A stretch of 42,721 nt of DNA, from assembly GCA_017938885.1 (NCBI GenBank), contig JAGBAS010000068.1, forward strand, positions 1 through 42,721, written 5' to 3'. The translations under genes and the position numbers were made by a program. Within the stretch, counting starts at the first letter, position 1, and each line of letters begins with the position of its first letter. The notes beneath the pieces were generated by a model that saw nothing but the letters and a program-made list of their open reading frames with translations, had not been told where the DNA came from and made no database searches. This document shows positions 31,697-40,460 of this stretch, one piece after another. This DNA is from Clostridia bacterium (GTDB lineage Bacteria; Bacillota; Clostridia; Oscillospirales; CAG-272).

Positions 31697-33289
31697 TTAG
31701 TCGGAATGAAATTCCTTCGCGGCCTGTACCGCGATATCCTTTTCGCAGAAGGGATGCTTCCCTCTGCGGTCGATTTCATAGTTTTCATGCCCCTTCCCCG
31801 CCAGCAGGATGATGTCCCCCGCGCGGGCGTGCTTCACGGCGTACCGAATCGCCTCGGCGCGGTCAGACACCACCGCGAACTCACTCTCCTTATCCACCCC
31901 CAAAAGAATATCCGAAATGATATCGGCAGGATTCTCAGAACGGCTGTTGTCGGAGGTAATGACCAATGAATCGGCCATGCGGGAGGCGATGCGGGCCATA
32001 ATTTTGCGTTTGGAGCGGTCGCGGTCGCCGCCGCACCCGAACACCAGCACCATGCGCTGTCCCCGCCGACGGAAGCCGTGAACGGTACGGAGCAAGCTCT
32101 CCAGCGCGTCGGGGGTGTGGGCAAAGTCGATGAACACCGAGAACGGAATATCGGTTTCGGGGAGTCTGACCCGCTCCATACGCCCCGGGACCCCGGCAAA
32201 ATGGGCAAGCGCATCACGGATGGCGGTAGGATCAGCCCCCAACGCCAGAGCAGCCGAGGCGGCTTCCAAGGCATTCATAACCGTGAAATCCCCCGGGACG
32301 GGACAGCGGAGACGGAGGCGAACCCCCGGAGAGGTGAGCTTGAAGGCAACTCCGTCCTCCCCCAAAAGCTTCACCTGCTCGGCGTAGAGGCGGGTACAAC
32401 CTCCCTCCCCCGCAGGGCAGATGCGGTCGGATATGGCGGCCTGCGCCCCGTCGGCGTGGCAGATGTGATAGTGATGGAGGGGAAGCGGCTCGGAGAGAAG
32501 CCTGCGTCCGTAGCGGTCGTCGGCGTTGACCACCGCCTCACGGCAGACCTCGAACAAACTCCGCTTGGCGGCGTAGTAATCCTCCATGGTGCCGTGAAGA
32601 TCCATATGCTCGGGAGTCAGATTGGTAAAGATCCCCAGTTCAAACGTTAAAGGCGCAACCCGTCCCAGCAAAAGGGCGTGTGAGGTGACCTCCATCACCA
32701 CGGTGGGCGGATGGGGACTGTCCGGGGGTGCATCGGCGGCCATGCGGGCCAGGAGCGTGTACAGCTCGGCGGGATCGGGGGTAGTCATACCGCTGTAGGG
32801 CGAGCCGTCCGGCCCACAAAGGATGGCGTCCCCCGCCGTGGAGCGGCACCCCACCGTTCCGATCAGTCCGCAGGGAACCCCCGAGGCGCGGAGGATGGTA
32901 TACAGCATGGTGGACACGCTGGTCTTTCCGTTGGTGCCCGTAACCGCCACCAGGCGGAGCTTCCGCGCGGGATGGCCGTATCGGGCGTCATAGAGCCGCG
33001 CCAGAGCCGCGCGGGCATTGGAGACGGTAACGAGAGGAACACCGAGGTCGGTCATGTCCTCATAAGCCTCGCAGACCACCGCAACCGCCCCACGGGCGAT
33101 GGCATCGGGAATATGGGCGCGGGCATCGGTATGAAGCCCGTCGATGGCGACGAACAGATCGCCCTCGGTCACCTTGCGGGAATCCGAGGAAATGCCCTTG
33201 ACCGAAACCGACGCATCGCCCGTAGGCATCGGAAGCTCGGCCTCGGTCAAAAGGGCTTGCAGGGACAGGAAATCGGGATGTAAACACAT
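31697..33289 (-). CDS. murE: MurE, UDP-MurNAc-tripeptide ligase (probably DAP-adding)
   Basis: 530-residue Mur ligase that adds the third stem residue. The ATP loop VTGTNGKTSVSTM, the substrate-binding SSDSRKV near the N-terminus and the MEVTSHAL motif are present. The residue-selecting motif at 447-450 reads DNSR; meso-DAP enzymes have DNPR, and lysine enzymes replace the arginine, so meso-DAP is likely although the proline is changed. The start is set at ATG 33289, with GGAG six bases upstream; an in-frame ATG at 33301 has no purine-rich site and would add four residues. Confidence 0.94.
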   Translation of the reverse strand: MCLHPDFLSLQALLTEAELPMPTGDASVSVKGISSDSRKVTEGDLFVAIDGLHTDARAHIPDAIARGAVAVVCEAYEDMTDLGVPLVTVSNARAALARLYDARYGHPARKLRLVAVTGTNGKTSVSTMLYTILRASGVPCGLIGTVGCRSTAGDAILCGPDGSPYSGMTTPDPAELYTLLARMAADAPPDSPHPPTVVMEVTSHALLLGRVAPLTFELGIFTNLTPEHMDLHGTMEDYYAAKRSLFEVCREAVVNADDRYGRRLLSEPLPLHHYHICHADGAQAAISDRICPAGEGGCTRLYAEQVKLLGEDGVAFKLTSPGVRLRLRCPVPGDFTVMNALEAASAALALGADPTAIRDALAHFAGVPGRMERVRLPETDIPFSVFIDFAHTPDALESLLRTVHGFRRRGQRMVLVFGCGGDRDRSKRKIMARIASRMADSLVITSDNSRSENPADIISDILLGVDKESEFAVVSDRAEAIRYAVKHARAGDIILLAGKGHENYEIDRRGKHPFCEKDIAVQAAKEFHSD

Positions 33290-33370
33290 AGCCTTCTCCA
33301 TGGGAAGCGTTGATTTTACATCCTGGGTTTTACCATTGGAGCGGGTGGGATTTGCTCGTTTTCGGGGATC

Positions 33371-35659
33371 TCACTCCTGCGCAATATCGTCCGCATCCTG
33401 ATTGCGGAAGGTCACGGTAATGACCGTCCCTCGCTCCACCTCACTGCCGGGCGCATGGGACTGGGCCACAGCCACCGCACCCGAGCCGCTCATGTAATTA
33501 TTGGTTCCCGCGATGCGGATATTCAACCCAAAGTTGGCGAGGATCTCGTTGGCGGCCACGGCGGTCTTACCCGACAGATCGGGCATGGTCACGGTGGTCT
33601 TTTCCATATCCGACTCGGTGTACAGAATGATCTTGGCGTTGTGGGATTCCATCAGAGTGCGGGGAGCGGGGACCTGGGACTTGACCACGGAACCGCTGCC
33701 TACGATCTCCACCTCAAAGCCCATGGACTCGGCCTGAGACTTGGCTACGCTGGCGTACCAGTTCACCAAAGAGGGAGCCTCCACCGCCATGTTGGCCAGC
33801 TCCTTGTCGGTGTAAACGGCCTCCACACCCAGATAGGGCAAAACGTCCCGCATGACGTTGGCCAGATAAGGCGCGGCTACCGTACTGCCGTACAGAACCC
33901 CCTTAGTGGGCTCATCCACCAGAATGATGACGGCGATCTCGGGGTCGTCGGCGGGCGCGAAGCCCACGCAGGAGCAGATGTAGTATTCCTTACCGGTCTC
34001 GTTCTTCTTGTCGATCTTCTCGGAGGTGCCCGTCTTGGCGGCTACACGGTAGCCTGCGACGTAGGCGTTCTTGGCACCCGCTCCGCCCGAAACACCGCCC
34101 TCTAAAACCGCAGACAGCTTCTTCGCCGTCTCGGTGGAGATGATCTGACGCTTGACCGAGGTAGAATAGGCGGTGACGGTATTGCCCTCGCTGTCCACCA
34201 CCTCCTTGACCATGCGGGGGGTCAGCAGATACCCGCCGTTGGCCACGGCGGTGACCGCCATGAGCTGCTGGATGGGGCTGACCTTGAAATTCTGACCGAA
34301 GGAGGCCGTGGCCAGATCCAGCTCGGAGAAGGCCGACTCCTGATAGAAGATGGAGGTACCCTCGCCGGGCAGATCGATCCCCGTCTTTTCCAGATATCCG
34401 AAGGCACGGAAGTAATTGTAGAACCGCTCGCGGCCAATACGGGCACCCATCATCATGAGAACGGGGTTGCAGGAGTTCTGAAGTCCCACGGCGAAGGTCT
34501 GGGAGCCGTGTCCCGTAGTTTTGTGACAGTGAATCTTGATCTTGGAGCCCTCCAGGGGATAGTAATGGCCGGGACAGTAGAAGGTCTCAGTGGGATTCAC
34601 CAGATTCTCCTCGTAGGCCATGGAGGCGGTGACGATCTTGAAAGTGGAACCGGGCATATAGACCTCGGTGACCGCCTTGTTGGACCAGGTGGTCAGCTGG
34701 AGCTCCTGCTTGAGCTTGGCGTACTCCTCACTGTCAGCGGAAAAGCCCGAAGCCCCCAGGACGGCCTTGTCGTAGTCGTTGAGCTCGCGGGAATGATTGA
34801 GATCGAAATCCGGATAGGTAGCCTGTGCCAGGAGCTCTCCCGTCTGCACGTCGATGACCATGCCCGTGGCGCGGTTCTGTCCGCCCGATTCGATGTAGGC
34901 GGTACGGAGCTGCTCCTCCAGGGCAGATTGAATATTGATATCCAGGGTCGTGATGATGGAATGACCATCCTGCGCCTCGATGTAGCTCTGATACTCGTAG
35001 GGCATTTCGTTTCCGTGGGAATCGCGGGCGGTGATGTAGCGGCCATTGGTACCGGCCAGGATGCTGTTGTACTGCAATTCCAGGCCGTATTGCCCTGCGC
35101 CGTCGCTTCCCGTAAAGCCCAGAGCGTGGCAAGCCAGGGTACCGCCCGGATAGTAGCGGGTGGTTCCCGCCTGCAAAAAGACCATGTCCTCCAGGTCATT
35201 ATCCTGGATGACCTTGCGCACCTGCTTGGCCACCTCCTCATCCACGTTGCGGGCCAGGGTACGGTCCAGGTACTTGGTATAGGTGGTCTGCTTAAGGATG
35301 TAGTCGTAGTCCACGTCCAGAATATCCGTCAGCTCGGTGGCAATGAGGACGTCGTATTTCAGCCCCTGCTCCTCGGATACCTGCGCGATGATGCGGGGAG
35401 CGATGAAAACGCGGTAGGTGGTCACGCTGGTGGCCAGGAGCACGCCGTTGCGGTCGTAGATCTTGCCCCGCTCGGCAATCACCTCTGCCTCGGTGGTGAT
35501 CTGGTTGAGCACCTTGTCGCGGTATTTTTCATAGCCCACGGTCTGGAGCATGAGTATCCTCACCAGCAAGAACAGCAAAGCGGCGGCAATGATGATGCCG
35601 ATCACACCGGCCCGCTTGACCGTGCCGGTATCGGTGGGTGTATGGGTGGGTTGCTTCAC
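33371..35659 (-). CDS. Class B penicillin-binding protein with PASTA domain (FtsI/SpoVD type)
   Basis: 762-residue septal transpeptidase that crosslinks new glycan made by FtsW. A membrane helix lies at about 17-38, followed by the PBP dimer domain. The transpeptidase has SxxK at Ser338-Lys341 (PGSTFK), SxN at Ser396 (NSCN) and KTG at 542-544 (AKTGTS). One PASTA domain is clear at about 690-755 (MPDLSGKTAVAANEIL); a weaker one may precede it. The start is GTG at 35659 with AAAGGAGG seven bases upstream. There is one such gene here, where Bacillus has two in a row (pbpB and spoVD), so it may serve both vegetative and spore septa. An intrinsic terminator stands in its leader. Confidence 0.94.
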   Translation of the reverse strand: MKQPTHTPTDTGTVKRAGVIGIIIAAALLFLLVRILMLQTVGYEKYRDKVLNQITTEAEVIAERGKIYDRNGVLLATSVTTYRVFIAPRIIAQVSEEQGLKYDVLIATELTDILDVDYDYILKQTTYTKYLDRTLARNVDEEVAKQVRKVIQDNDLEDMVFLQAGTTRYYPGGTLACHALGFTGSDGAGQYGLELQYNSILAGTNGRYITARDSHGNEMPYEYQSYIEAQDGHSIITTLDINIQSALEEQLRTAYIESGGQNRATGMVIDVQTGELLAQATYPDFDLNHSRELNDYDKAVLGASGFSADSEEYAKLKQELQLTTWSNKAVTEVYMPGSTFKIVTASMAYEENLVNPTETFYCPGHYYPLEGSKIKIHCHKTTGHGSQTFAVGLQNSCNPVLMMMGARIGRERFYNYFRAFGYLEKTGIDLPGEGTSIFYQESAFSELDLATASFGQNFKVSPIQQLMAVTAVANGGYLLTPRMVKEVVDSEGNTVTAYSTSVKRQIISTETAKKLSAVLEGGVSGGAGAKNAYVAGYRVAAKTGTSEKIDKKNETGKEYYICSCVGFAPADDPEIAVIILVDEPTKGVLYGSTVAAPYLANVMRDVLPYLGVEAVYTDKELANMAVEAPSLVNWYASVAKSQAESMGFEVEIVGSGSVVKSQVPAPRTLMESHNAKIILYTESDMEKTTVTMPDLSGKTAVAANEILANFGLNIRIAGTNNYMSGSGAVAVAQSHAPGSEVERGTVITVTFRNQDADDIAQE

Positions 35660-35699
35660 AGCGAGACCTCCTTTCGGTCAAATGGGATGCCTTACATCC

Positions 35700-35738
35700 G
35701 AAAAAAATACAAGGCGGCGAGTATGACACACGCCGCCT
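35700..35738 (-). terminator. Terminator (possible attenuator) in the leader of the penicillin-binding-protein gene
   Basis: On the minus strand AGGCGGCG pairs perfectly with CGCCGCCT around 11 bases, then TGTATTTTTTTC follows. It lies about 40 bases before the GTG start of the gene at 35659 and about 100 bases after the stop of the ftsL-like gene, inside what should be one operon. Confidence 0.75.
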
Positions 35739-35766
35739 GAACTGTTTTGTATACTGCGGGCATAAG

Positions 35767-35814
35767 CCGCCAGGGTCAGGAGCGTCCCTTGTAAGGGTAT
35801 GTCACCCTGCCGCA
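35767..35814. repeat. Nested intergenic hairpin repeat
   Basis: CAGGGT and ACCCTG enclose CCCTT-GT-AAGGG. The inner hairpin is of the same CCCTTGTAAGGG kind as in the elements at 1-139 and 6796-7088. It lies just past the stop of the ftsL-like gene, upstream of the terminator at 35700. Confidence 0.5.
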
Positions 35815-35835
35815 CATTATGCCTGTCTGACGGTG

Positions 35836-36849
35836 TCAGTCCCCGATTCCGAAGGCCGAAAGAAGCCATGCAAGCCCCTTCTTTCCGCCGTCTCGATCCT
35901 CGTCCAGGATCTCCAGGCTGTCCTCCTTCTCCTCGGTCAGATATTCGCCGTTCAGATATTTCTCATGAACCATGCCCAGCTCGTTCGAGGCGTAATCCTC
36001 AATGGCCAGCATATCGTTCTTGAGGTCGAGCTGATCCTCCAGCTCGCCGTTGAGCTCCTTCATCTCCGCATAGGACTGCTTCATCTGGCTCAGCTCACGC
36101 GTAGCCTGGCTTACCGACACCGTGCTCGTGATGACCGCGGACATGGACACCAGCACCGTGACAAGCGCGGCAACCAGACCCACAGGAACACGGCGGGAAC
36201 GGAAGCCGCCCACGGGACGGGTCTCGATCCGCAGCTCTCCTTCGCGGGGGAAGGTCTCCTGCGCCCACTCGTTGAGCTTGACGAAGAAGGGCTTCTGCAT
36301 CAGCTTAGCCATAGGGGCAGGGAGCTTGTCCGTATCAGTAAGCCAAACGGCTTTTTTTGGCTGTTCGACCCTCGCTTCCTTGACAGGAGCCACTGCCTTG
36401 ACAGCCGCAATGCGCTCCTCGTCGGTAGCGGCGCGGTACTGAGGGAACTTGTAGCCTCTCTGGTCGTGGTAGTAACGGGCGAAATCATCTACCGTCATAT
36501 AAGGCTTACCGTCGCTTCGGCCGGTACGGTAATTGTCCAGCTTCTTTTCCTTGGCAGCCAGCTCGTCGGCTCCGATATAGGCTCCGGGGGCCTTGGCTCT
36601 GGTGAGTGCCTCCTTCTTTTCCTGCCTGGCGGCATCCGCATGGACGCGCCCCGCGATACCGCGATCACGGTACCGCTCACAGAACATATCTATGTATCGG
36701 GTTTCACTTCCGCGATCCTCGGCCTGCTTGCGCCGCAGCTCAGCAGGGTCGATCTCGTCCTCGCGCACCACGCGCGCGGAGCTTCCCCCGTGGCTGATGG
36801 CAAACCGCTCGCCCGCAAGACGCTCGTCCCGCTTGTACTCATGTTCCAT
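35836..36849 (-). CDS. FtsL-like division protein with a very long cytoplasmic N-terminus
   Basis: 337 residues. Residues 1-220 are a charged cytoplasmic region rich in Glu, Lys and Arg with no known domain. One membrane helix follows (about 221-246, VPVGLVAALVTVLVSMSAV), then a coiled coil (about 247-290: ATRELSQMKQSYAEMKELNG, ELEDQLDLKNDM) and the septum-protein motif IEDYASNELGMVHE. Helix plus coiled coil plus that motif is the FtsL/DivIC layout, and it sits between rsmH and the penicillin-binding protein, the exact place of ftsL. Normal FtsL is about 110-120 residues. ATG 36849 has AAAGGA upstream. FtsL is the best call by position. Confidence 0.8.
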   Translation of the reverse strand: MEHEYKRDERLAGERFAISHGGSSARVVREDEIDPAELRRKQAEDRGSETRYIDMFCERYRDRGIAGRVHADAARQEKKEALTRAKAPGAYIGADELAAKEKKLDNYRTGRSDGKPYMTVDDFARYYHDQRGYKFPQYRAATDEERIAAVKAVAPVKEARVEQPKKAVWLTDTDKLPAPMAKLMQKPFFVKLNEWAQETFPREGELRIETRPVGGFRSRRVPVGLVAALVTVLVSMSAVITSTVSVSQATRELSQMKQSYAEMKELNGELEDQLDLKNDMLAIEDYASNELGMVHEKYLNGEYLTEEKEDSLEILDEDRDGGKKGLAWLLSAFGIGD

Positions 36850-36911
36850 AGCCGACGTTCCTTTCTGTAGATTTGTATGTAGTCTCGGCATATGCCGAAT
36901 GAAGCTTCGAT

Positions 36912-37916
36912 TTATAATTTCTCCGCCACGCGGAGCTTGGCCGACCGGGAGCGGGGATTGACCTCCAGCTCCTCGGCATCGGGCAGAACAGGCTTTTTCG
37001 ACACCACCTTCACCGAAGGGGTCTTACCGCACACGCAAACGGGAAGCCCGCGAGGGCAGGTACAGCCGCTCGCCATATCCGAAAAGGTCTGCTTGACAAT
37101 GCGATCCTCCAGGGAATGGAAGGTAATGACCGCCATGCGGCCGCCGGGATTCAACCGCTTCATGGCCGATTCCAAGGCGGGACGGATCACGTCCAACTCG
37201 GAATTCACCTCAATGCGGATGGCCTGGAAGGAACGCTTGGCGGGATGATGGCCTCCGTCTCTGGCCGCCGCCGGAATGGCCGCCTTGATGAGAGCCGTCA
37301 GCTCGCCGGTGGTCTCAATGGGCTTGTCCGCCCGCGCTTGTACGATGCGGGAGGCAATGCGGGGAGCGAATTTCTCCTCGCCGTAGTCAAAAAGGATACG
37401 GCGCAGATCGTGCTCGCTGTAGGTGTTGACCACGTCATAGGCGGTCTTTTCGGCCCGTGCATCCATGCGCATATCCAGGGGTGCGTCAGCCATGTAGGAA
37501 AATCCCCGCTCGGGGGTGTCTAATTGATAGGAAGAAACGCCAAGGTCGAGGAGGATACCGTCGATCCTGCTGATCCCCAGCGTATCCAGCACGTCAGCAA
37601 CGTGTCGGAAGTTACTGCGTACCACGCGGGCACGTTCTCCCAACGGAGCTAATTTAGCCGAAGCCGCCTTGATGGCCGCCTCGTCCTGGTCTATGGCGAT
37701 CAAAAGACCCTTGTCGAGTCTCTTGGCGATCTCATAGGAATGTCCGCCGCCGCCCGCCGTGCCGTCCACGTAGATCCCGTCAGGCTTGATGGCCAGGGCA
37801 TCCATACAGGGATAGAGCATCACCGAGCGATGGGCGAATATCTGTCCGCCGATGTCCACGGGGGTACCGTTGACCGAAAGATCGGGGACTTGAAGGTTGT
37901 TCTCTTTCTCGGCCAT
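36912..37916 (-). CDS. rsmH: RsmH (MraW), 16S rRNA m4C1402 methyltransferase
   Basis: 334-residue SAM-dependent enzyme that methylates N4 of C1402 in the 16S rRNA decoding centre. The SAM loop [19 protein letters not shown], the [10 protein letters not shown] motif with [15 protein letters not shown], and the C-terminal [16 protein letters not shown] are all present. It has about 25 more N-terminal residues than most family members ([17 protein letters not shown]). The ATG lies 3 bases after the mraZ stop, so translation is coupled. The place between mraZ and ftsL is standard. Confidence 0.96.
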   Translation of the reverse strand: MAEKENNLQVPDLSVNGTPVDIGGQIFAHRSVMLYPCMDALAIKPDGIYVDGTAGGGGHSYEIAKRLDKGLLIAIDQDEAAIKAASAKLAPLGERARVVRSNFRHVADVLDTLGISRIDGILLDLGVSSYQLDTPERGFSYMADAPLDMRMDARAEKTAYDVVNTYSEHDLRRILFDYGEEKFAPRIASRIVQARADKPIETTGELTALIKAAIPAAARDGGHHPAKRSFQAIRIEVNSELDVIRPALESAMKRLNPGGRMAVITFHSLEDRIVKQTFSDMASGCTCPRGLPVCVCGKTPSVKVVSKKPVLPDAEELEVNPRSRSAKLRVAEKL

Positions 37917-37919
37917 GGC

Positions 37920-38342
37920 TTACAGACCGAGGGCTTCAAGGGCATCGCGCAGTTCGTCGGTGTCCTCCCCGCCGATGATGCGGTCGTACTCCTCGGCAGA
38001 CCATATCTCAGCGTAATCGCCGCAGCCCACCACGACCGCATCCTTGGCGATCTTGGCGTGCTCGATGAGGGTATTGTTCAGCACCACGCGGCCCTGAGAA
38101 TCGGGCTCGGCCGTGACGGCGTCGCGGTACAGAAAGCGCAGGATCTTTTCAGATTGTGCGCGGGGCATATTCTGAATGGGTGCGACAAAGGCTTGCCAGC
38201 TTTCGAGAGAGTGAACCTTCAGGCAGGATTCGCGAATATCTCTTACGATGATAAAAGAAGGCCCCAATTCCTCCCGATGCTTAGCCGGGATGAAAAGTCG
38301 CTTCTTTGGGTCGAGTGCGTGCTTGTATTCGCCGGTCAGCAT
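37920..38342 (-). CDS. mraZ: MraZ, transcriptional regulator of the dcw operon
   Basis: 140-residue protein of two AbrB-like swapped-hairpin domains, each with the DXXXR motif: DPKKRL near residue 11 and DSQGRV near residue 90. MraZ forms a ring and binds GTGG-type direct repeats in front of its own operon, repressing it in the bacteria where it was studied. ATG 38342 has AGGAGG nine bases upstream; the 14 extra residues of the open frame to 38384 are not needed. Its likely binding boxes stand 90-120 bases upstream of the start. Confidence 0.96.
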   Translation of the reverse strand: MLTGEYKHALDPKKRLFIPAKHREELGPSFIIVRDIRESCLKVHSLESWQAFVAPIQNMPRAQSEKILRFLYRDAVTAEPDSQGRVVLNNTLIEHAKIAKDAVVVGCGDYAEIWSAEEYDRIIGGEDTDELRDALEALGL

Positions 38343-38433
38343 ACCGCGATTCCTCCTTTCACGAAATTTCCTGGACACAGGCAAGCATTTGCCGTTTTAC
38401 AGAACCAGACAGGAGCGTGGGCCGTGGATTTTC

Positions 38434-38459
38434 CACCACTTTGCCCCACTTCTCGCCAC
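38434..38459 (-). promoter_or_regulatory. Probable MraZ operator: three GTGGNG boxes at 10-base period
   Basis: On the minus strand GTGGCG (38454-38459), GTGGGG (38444-38449) and GTGGTG (38434-38439) are spaced by exactly 10 bases, one helix turn. A fourth GTGGTG lies in the promoter spacer at 38485-38490. MraZ from other bacteria binds short repeats of this kind ahead of mraZ. The three boxes lie just after the start of transcription, so binding would block elongation or polymerase loading. Confidence 0.8.
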
Positions 38460-38468
38460 CTTGACCCA

Positions 38469-38497
38469 ATTATAATATATATTTCACCACTCGTCAA
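38469..38497 (-). promoter_or_regulatory. Sigma-A promoter of the mraZ-dcw operon
   Basis: On the minus strand TTGACG (38492-38497), 17 bases, TATAAT (38469-38474). The start is expected near 38462, giving a leader of about 120 bases that contains the MraZ boxes. Confidence 0.85.
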
Positions 38498-38735
38498 GAG
38501 GATTTCACAAACATTCACACAATGTTTACATTTGAGAATGCATACTTTTTCTCGACTTTCTTCTCCACCCCCGCTCCACTCCTTCGTCAAAAAGCGACGG
38601 AATTCGGCATTTATTCACCACTAACAAAAACGGGCCCATGATTTTGGGCATAAAAGCCAAGACAAAACCGTCAAAGCCATTCGTTCGGGTCTTGACACCG
38701 AAAAAGCAAGGGATTTGGGAGCCTGCAACTCCGCT

Positions 38736-38753
38736 CGGACGGCCTTGCCGTCC
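38736..38753. repeat. Short hairpin in the mraZ-gerA gap
   Basis: GGACGGC-CTT-GCCGTCC is a perfect short hairpin. The plus strand from 38500 to 38846 otherwise shows no gene; it holds this hairpin and the terminator of the germination gene. Confidence 0.45.
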
Positions 38754-38765
38754 CCAAACAAAGGC

Positions 38766-38838
38766 AAAAAGCGGGCGCGTCCCCCTCCCTCCCTTTACGG
38801 AGTCCCGCCGAGCCGGCAGAAAAAGGAAACGCGCCCGT
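38766..38838 (-). terminator. Probable terminator after the germination gene
   Basis: On the minus strand GGGCGCGT pairs with ACGCGCCC over a GC-rich loop of about 45 bases with inner pairing, and GCTTTTTGCC follows. The long loop makes it less certain than the others. Confidence 0.5.
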
Positions 38839-38846
38839 ACAGACGA

Positions 38847-40361
38847 TCAGGAATCGCCGTCCCCGCAGGCATCCCGGCCTCCCTTGTCCTTGCGGACACG
38901 GAAAAAGAGGGATTTCAAGGCCTTACCGTCAAAGGGGATGAGGGGATAGAGGTAGTGCCGCTTCCCCGTCACCGTGACGTTGGTCAGCAACAGGGCAACG
39001 ATACCCACAAGCCCCGCGCCAAAGCCCCAATACCCACCGATAGCGGTAAGAATCAGAAGCCCCATGCGCATGAACTTGAAGGCGTAGCCCAGCTCGTAGC
39101 TCCGCTGGGTGAAGTTAGCAATGGCCACGAAGGCCATATAAAGGATGACTTCGGGGATGAGCCACCCGATCTGTACCGCGAAGTCACCGAGAATGAGCCC
39201 TCCCACCACCGACAGAGAGTTGGACAGCATACTCGGTGTATTCAGCGACGCCATGCGCAGCCCGTCGATCATGAATTCCACCAGGAGCAGTTGGGCAATG
39301 ATGGGAATACGCCCCGTCTCGGTGGGCAGAATAAAGGAAAGCCATCCGGGCAGAAATTCGGGGTGCATGATGAGCAGATACCAAGTCGGTGTCAGAAACA
39401 AGGTCAGCCAGAAGACCGCGTGACGAACGATGCGGATATAGGTACCCGTCAGCGGCGGGAAGTAGAAGTCGTTGGTCTCCTGCATGAAGTCGAAAATGGA
39501 GGTTGGCAGGATCATGACCTGGGGGGAGGTGTCGCAGATCACCAGCACACTCCCCTCCATGAGCTGAGCCGCCGCCGTGTCGGGGCGCTCGGTGTAGCGG
39601 ATTTTGGGAAAGGGGTTGTACCACCGCCTCTTGATGAGCACCTCCGCCAGAGATTCGTGCCCCATGGCCAGCGCATCGGTCTTTACCGCCGCCAGCTTGT
39701 TTTTGACCTTGTCCACCAGATCGGAATCCGCCTTTCCTTCCATATAGCATATAGCGATATCCGTCCGCGAGGATGACCCCGCCGACAGATAGCTCACGGT
39801 CAGAGCAGGATCACGGACACGGCGGCGGATGAGGGCGGTATTGAAGATCAAGGTCTCCACGAAGCCATCCCGTGCGCCCCGCATGACCTTGTCCCCCTCG
39901 GGCTCGGCGGTATCCCGGGCAGGATAGGTACGGGCATCGATGACCACTACCGCACGGCCAAAGGGGGATCCCACCATGACAGCCGCCCCCGACAGTACCA
40001 TTCCCACTGCCGTGTCGGTGGAGTCGGTGACGTCGGTCTCCACATAGGGCAGAGCGCGGGCGCAGAACCGCAGGGCAGAAGCGGTATGGGTCTCCTCGGT
40101 CACGCTCCCGATGCTCCCCGTTCCGCCCTCCATAGGTAGATCCATGCCGTCCAGGGCAAGGAAGGACATCATGAGCTTCATCATGACGGTATCCTTGATG
40201 AAGCCGTCGATGTAGTACAAGGTCATTTCGTCCTTCCCTACCTTCAGGGGCTTTTTGATGAGGTCAAAGCTCTCCTCCACCCGGAGGATGCGGTCAAGGA
40301 GGGCGACGTTGTCAGAATAACTGTCAGTCAGGGCAGGGTAACGGGACGGGGTGTTTTGCAT
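38847..40361 (-). CDS. GerA/SpoVAF-family spore germination protein
   Basis: 504-residue inner-spore-membrane protein of the GerA A-subunit family. The soluble N-terminal domain (about 1-295) contains ESFDLIKKPL and YYIDGFIKDTVM near the start, the pattern of the SpoVAF branch, and ends in SVLVICDTSPQVMILPTSIFDF. About five membrane helices follow (about 300-480), including WLSFILPTETGRIPI and LRMASLNTPSMLSNSLSVVG. Germinant receptors open the calcium-dipicolinate channel; SpoVAF assists this in Bacillus. No B and C receptor subunits are next to it, which favours SpoVAF. GGAGG precedes the ATG. No clear forespore promoter was found in the short gap upstream. Confidence 0.88.
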   Translation of the reverse strand: MQNTPSRYPALTDSYSDNVALLDRILRVEESFDLIKKPLKVGKDEMTLYYIDGFIKDTVMMKLMMSFLALDGMDLPMEGGTGSIGSVTEETHTASALRFCARALPYVETDVTDSTDTAVGMVLSGAAVMVGSPFGRAVVVIDARTYPARDTAEPEGDKVMRGARDGFVETLIFNTALIRRRVRDPALTVSYLSAGSSSRTDIAICYMEGKADSDLVDKVKNKLAAVKTDALAMGHESLAEVLIKRRWYNPFPKIRYTERPDTAAAQLMEGSVLVICDTSPQVMILPTSIFDFMQETNDFYFPPLTGTYIRIVRHAVFWLTLFLTPTWYLLIMHPEFLPGWLSFILPTETGRIPIIAQLLLVEFMIDGLRMASLNTPSMLSNSLSVVGGLILGDFAVQIGWLIPEVILYMAFVAIANFTQRSYELGYAFKFMRMGLLILTAIGGYWGFGAGLVGIVALLLTNVTVTGKRHYLYPLIPFDGKALKSLFFRVRKDKGGRDACGDGDS

Positions 40362-40415
40362 GGAAGCCTCCGTTGGAGAAAAATTCTTTCGGTAAGAGCA
40401 TTCCCCACTCTCGGC

Positions 40416-40456
40416 AAAAAAATACGGAGCGACCGAACAGTCACTCCGTATTTTTC
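40416..40456 (-). terminator. Intrinsic terminator after the PstS-like gene
   Basis: ATACGGAG(C)GAC pairs with GTC(A)CTCCGTAT around a short loop, with A-run and T-run on the two sides. On the minus strand it ends in TTTTTTTGCC. Confidence 0.85.
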
Positions 40457-40460
40457 AGTT

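Noticed and set aside
38500..38846. Small plus-strand gene in the mraZ to gerA gap
   Set aside because: Open frames here lack ribosome sites and overlap a hairpin and the germination-gene terminator.
40362..40415. Forespore promoter for the germination gene
   Set aside because: No pair of boxes close to the sigma-G or sigma-F patterns was found in the gap; only a good ribosome site is clear.
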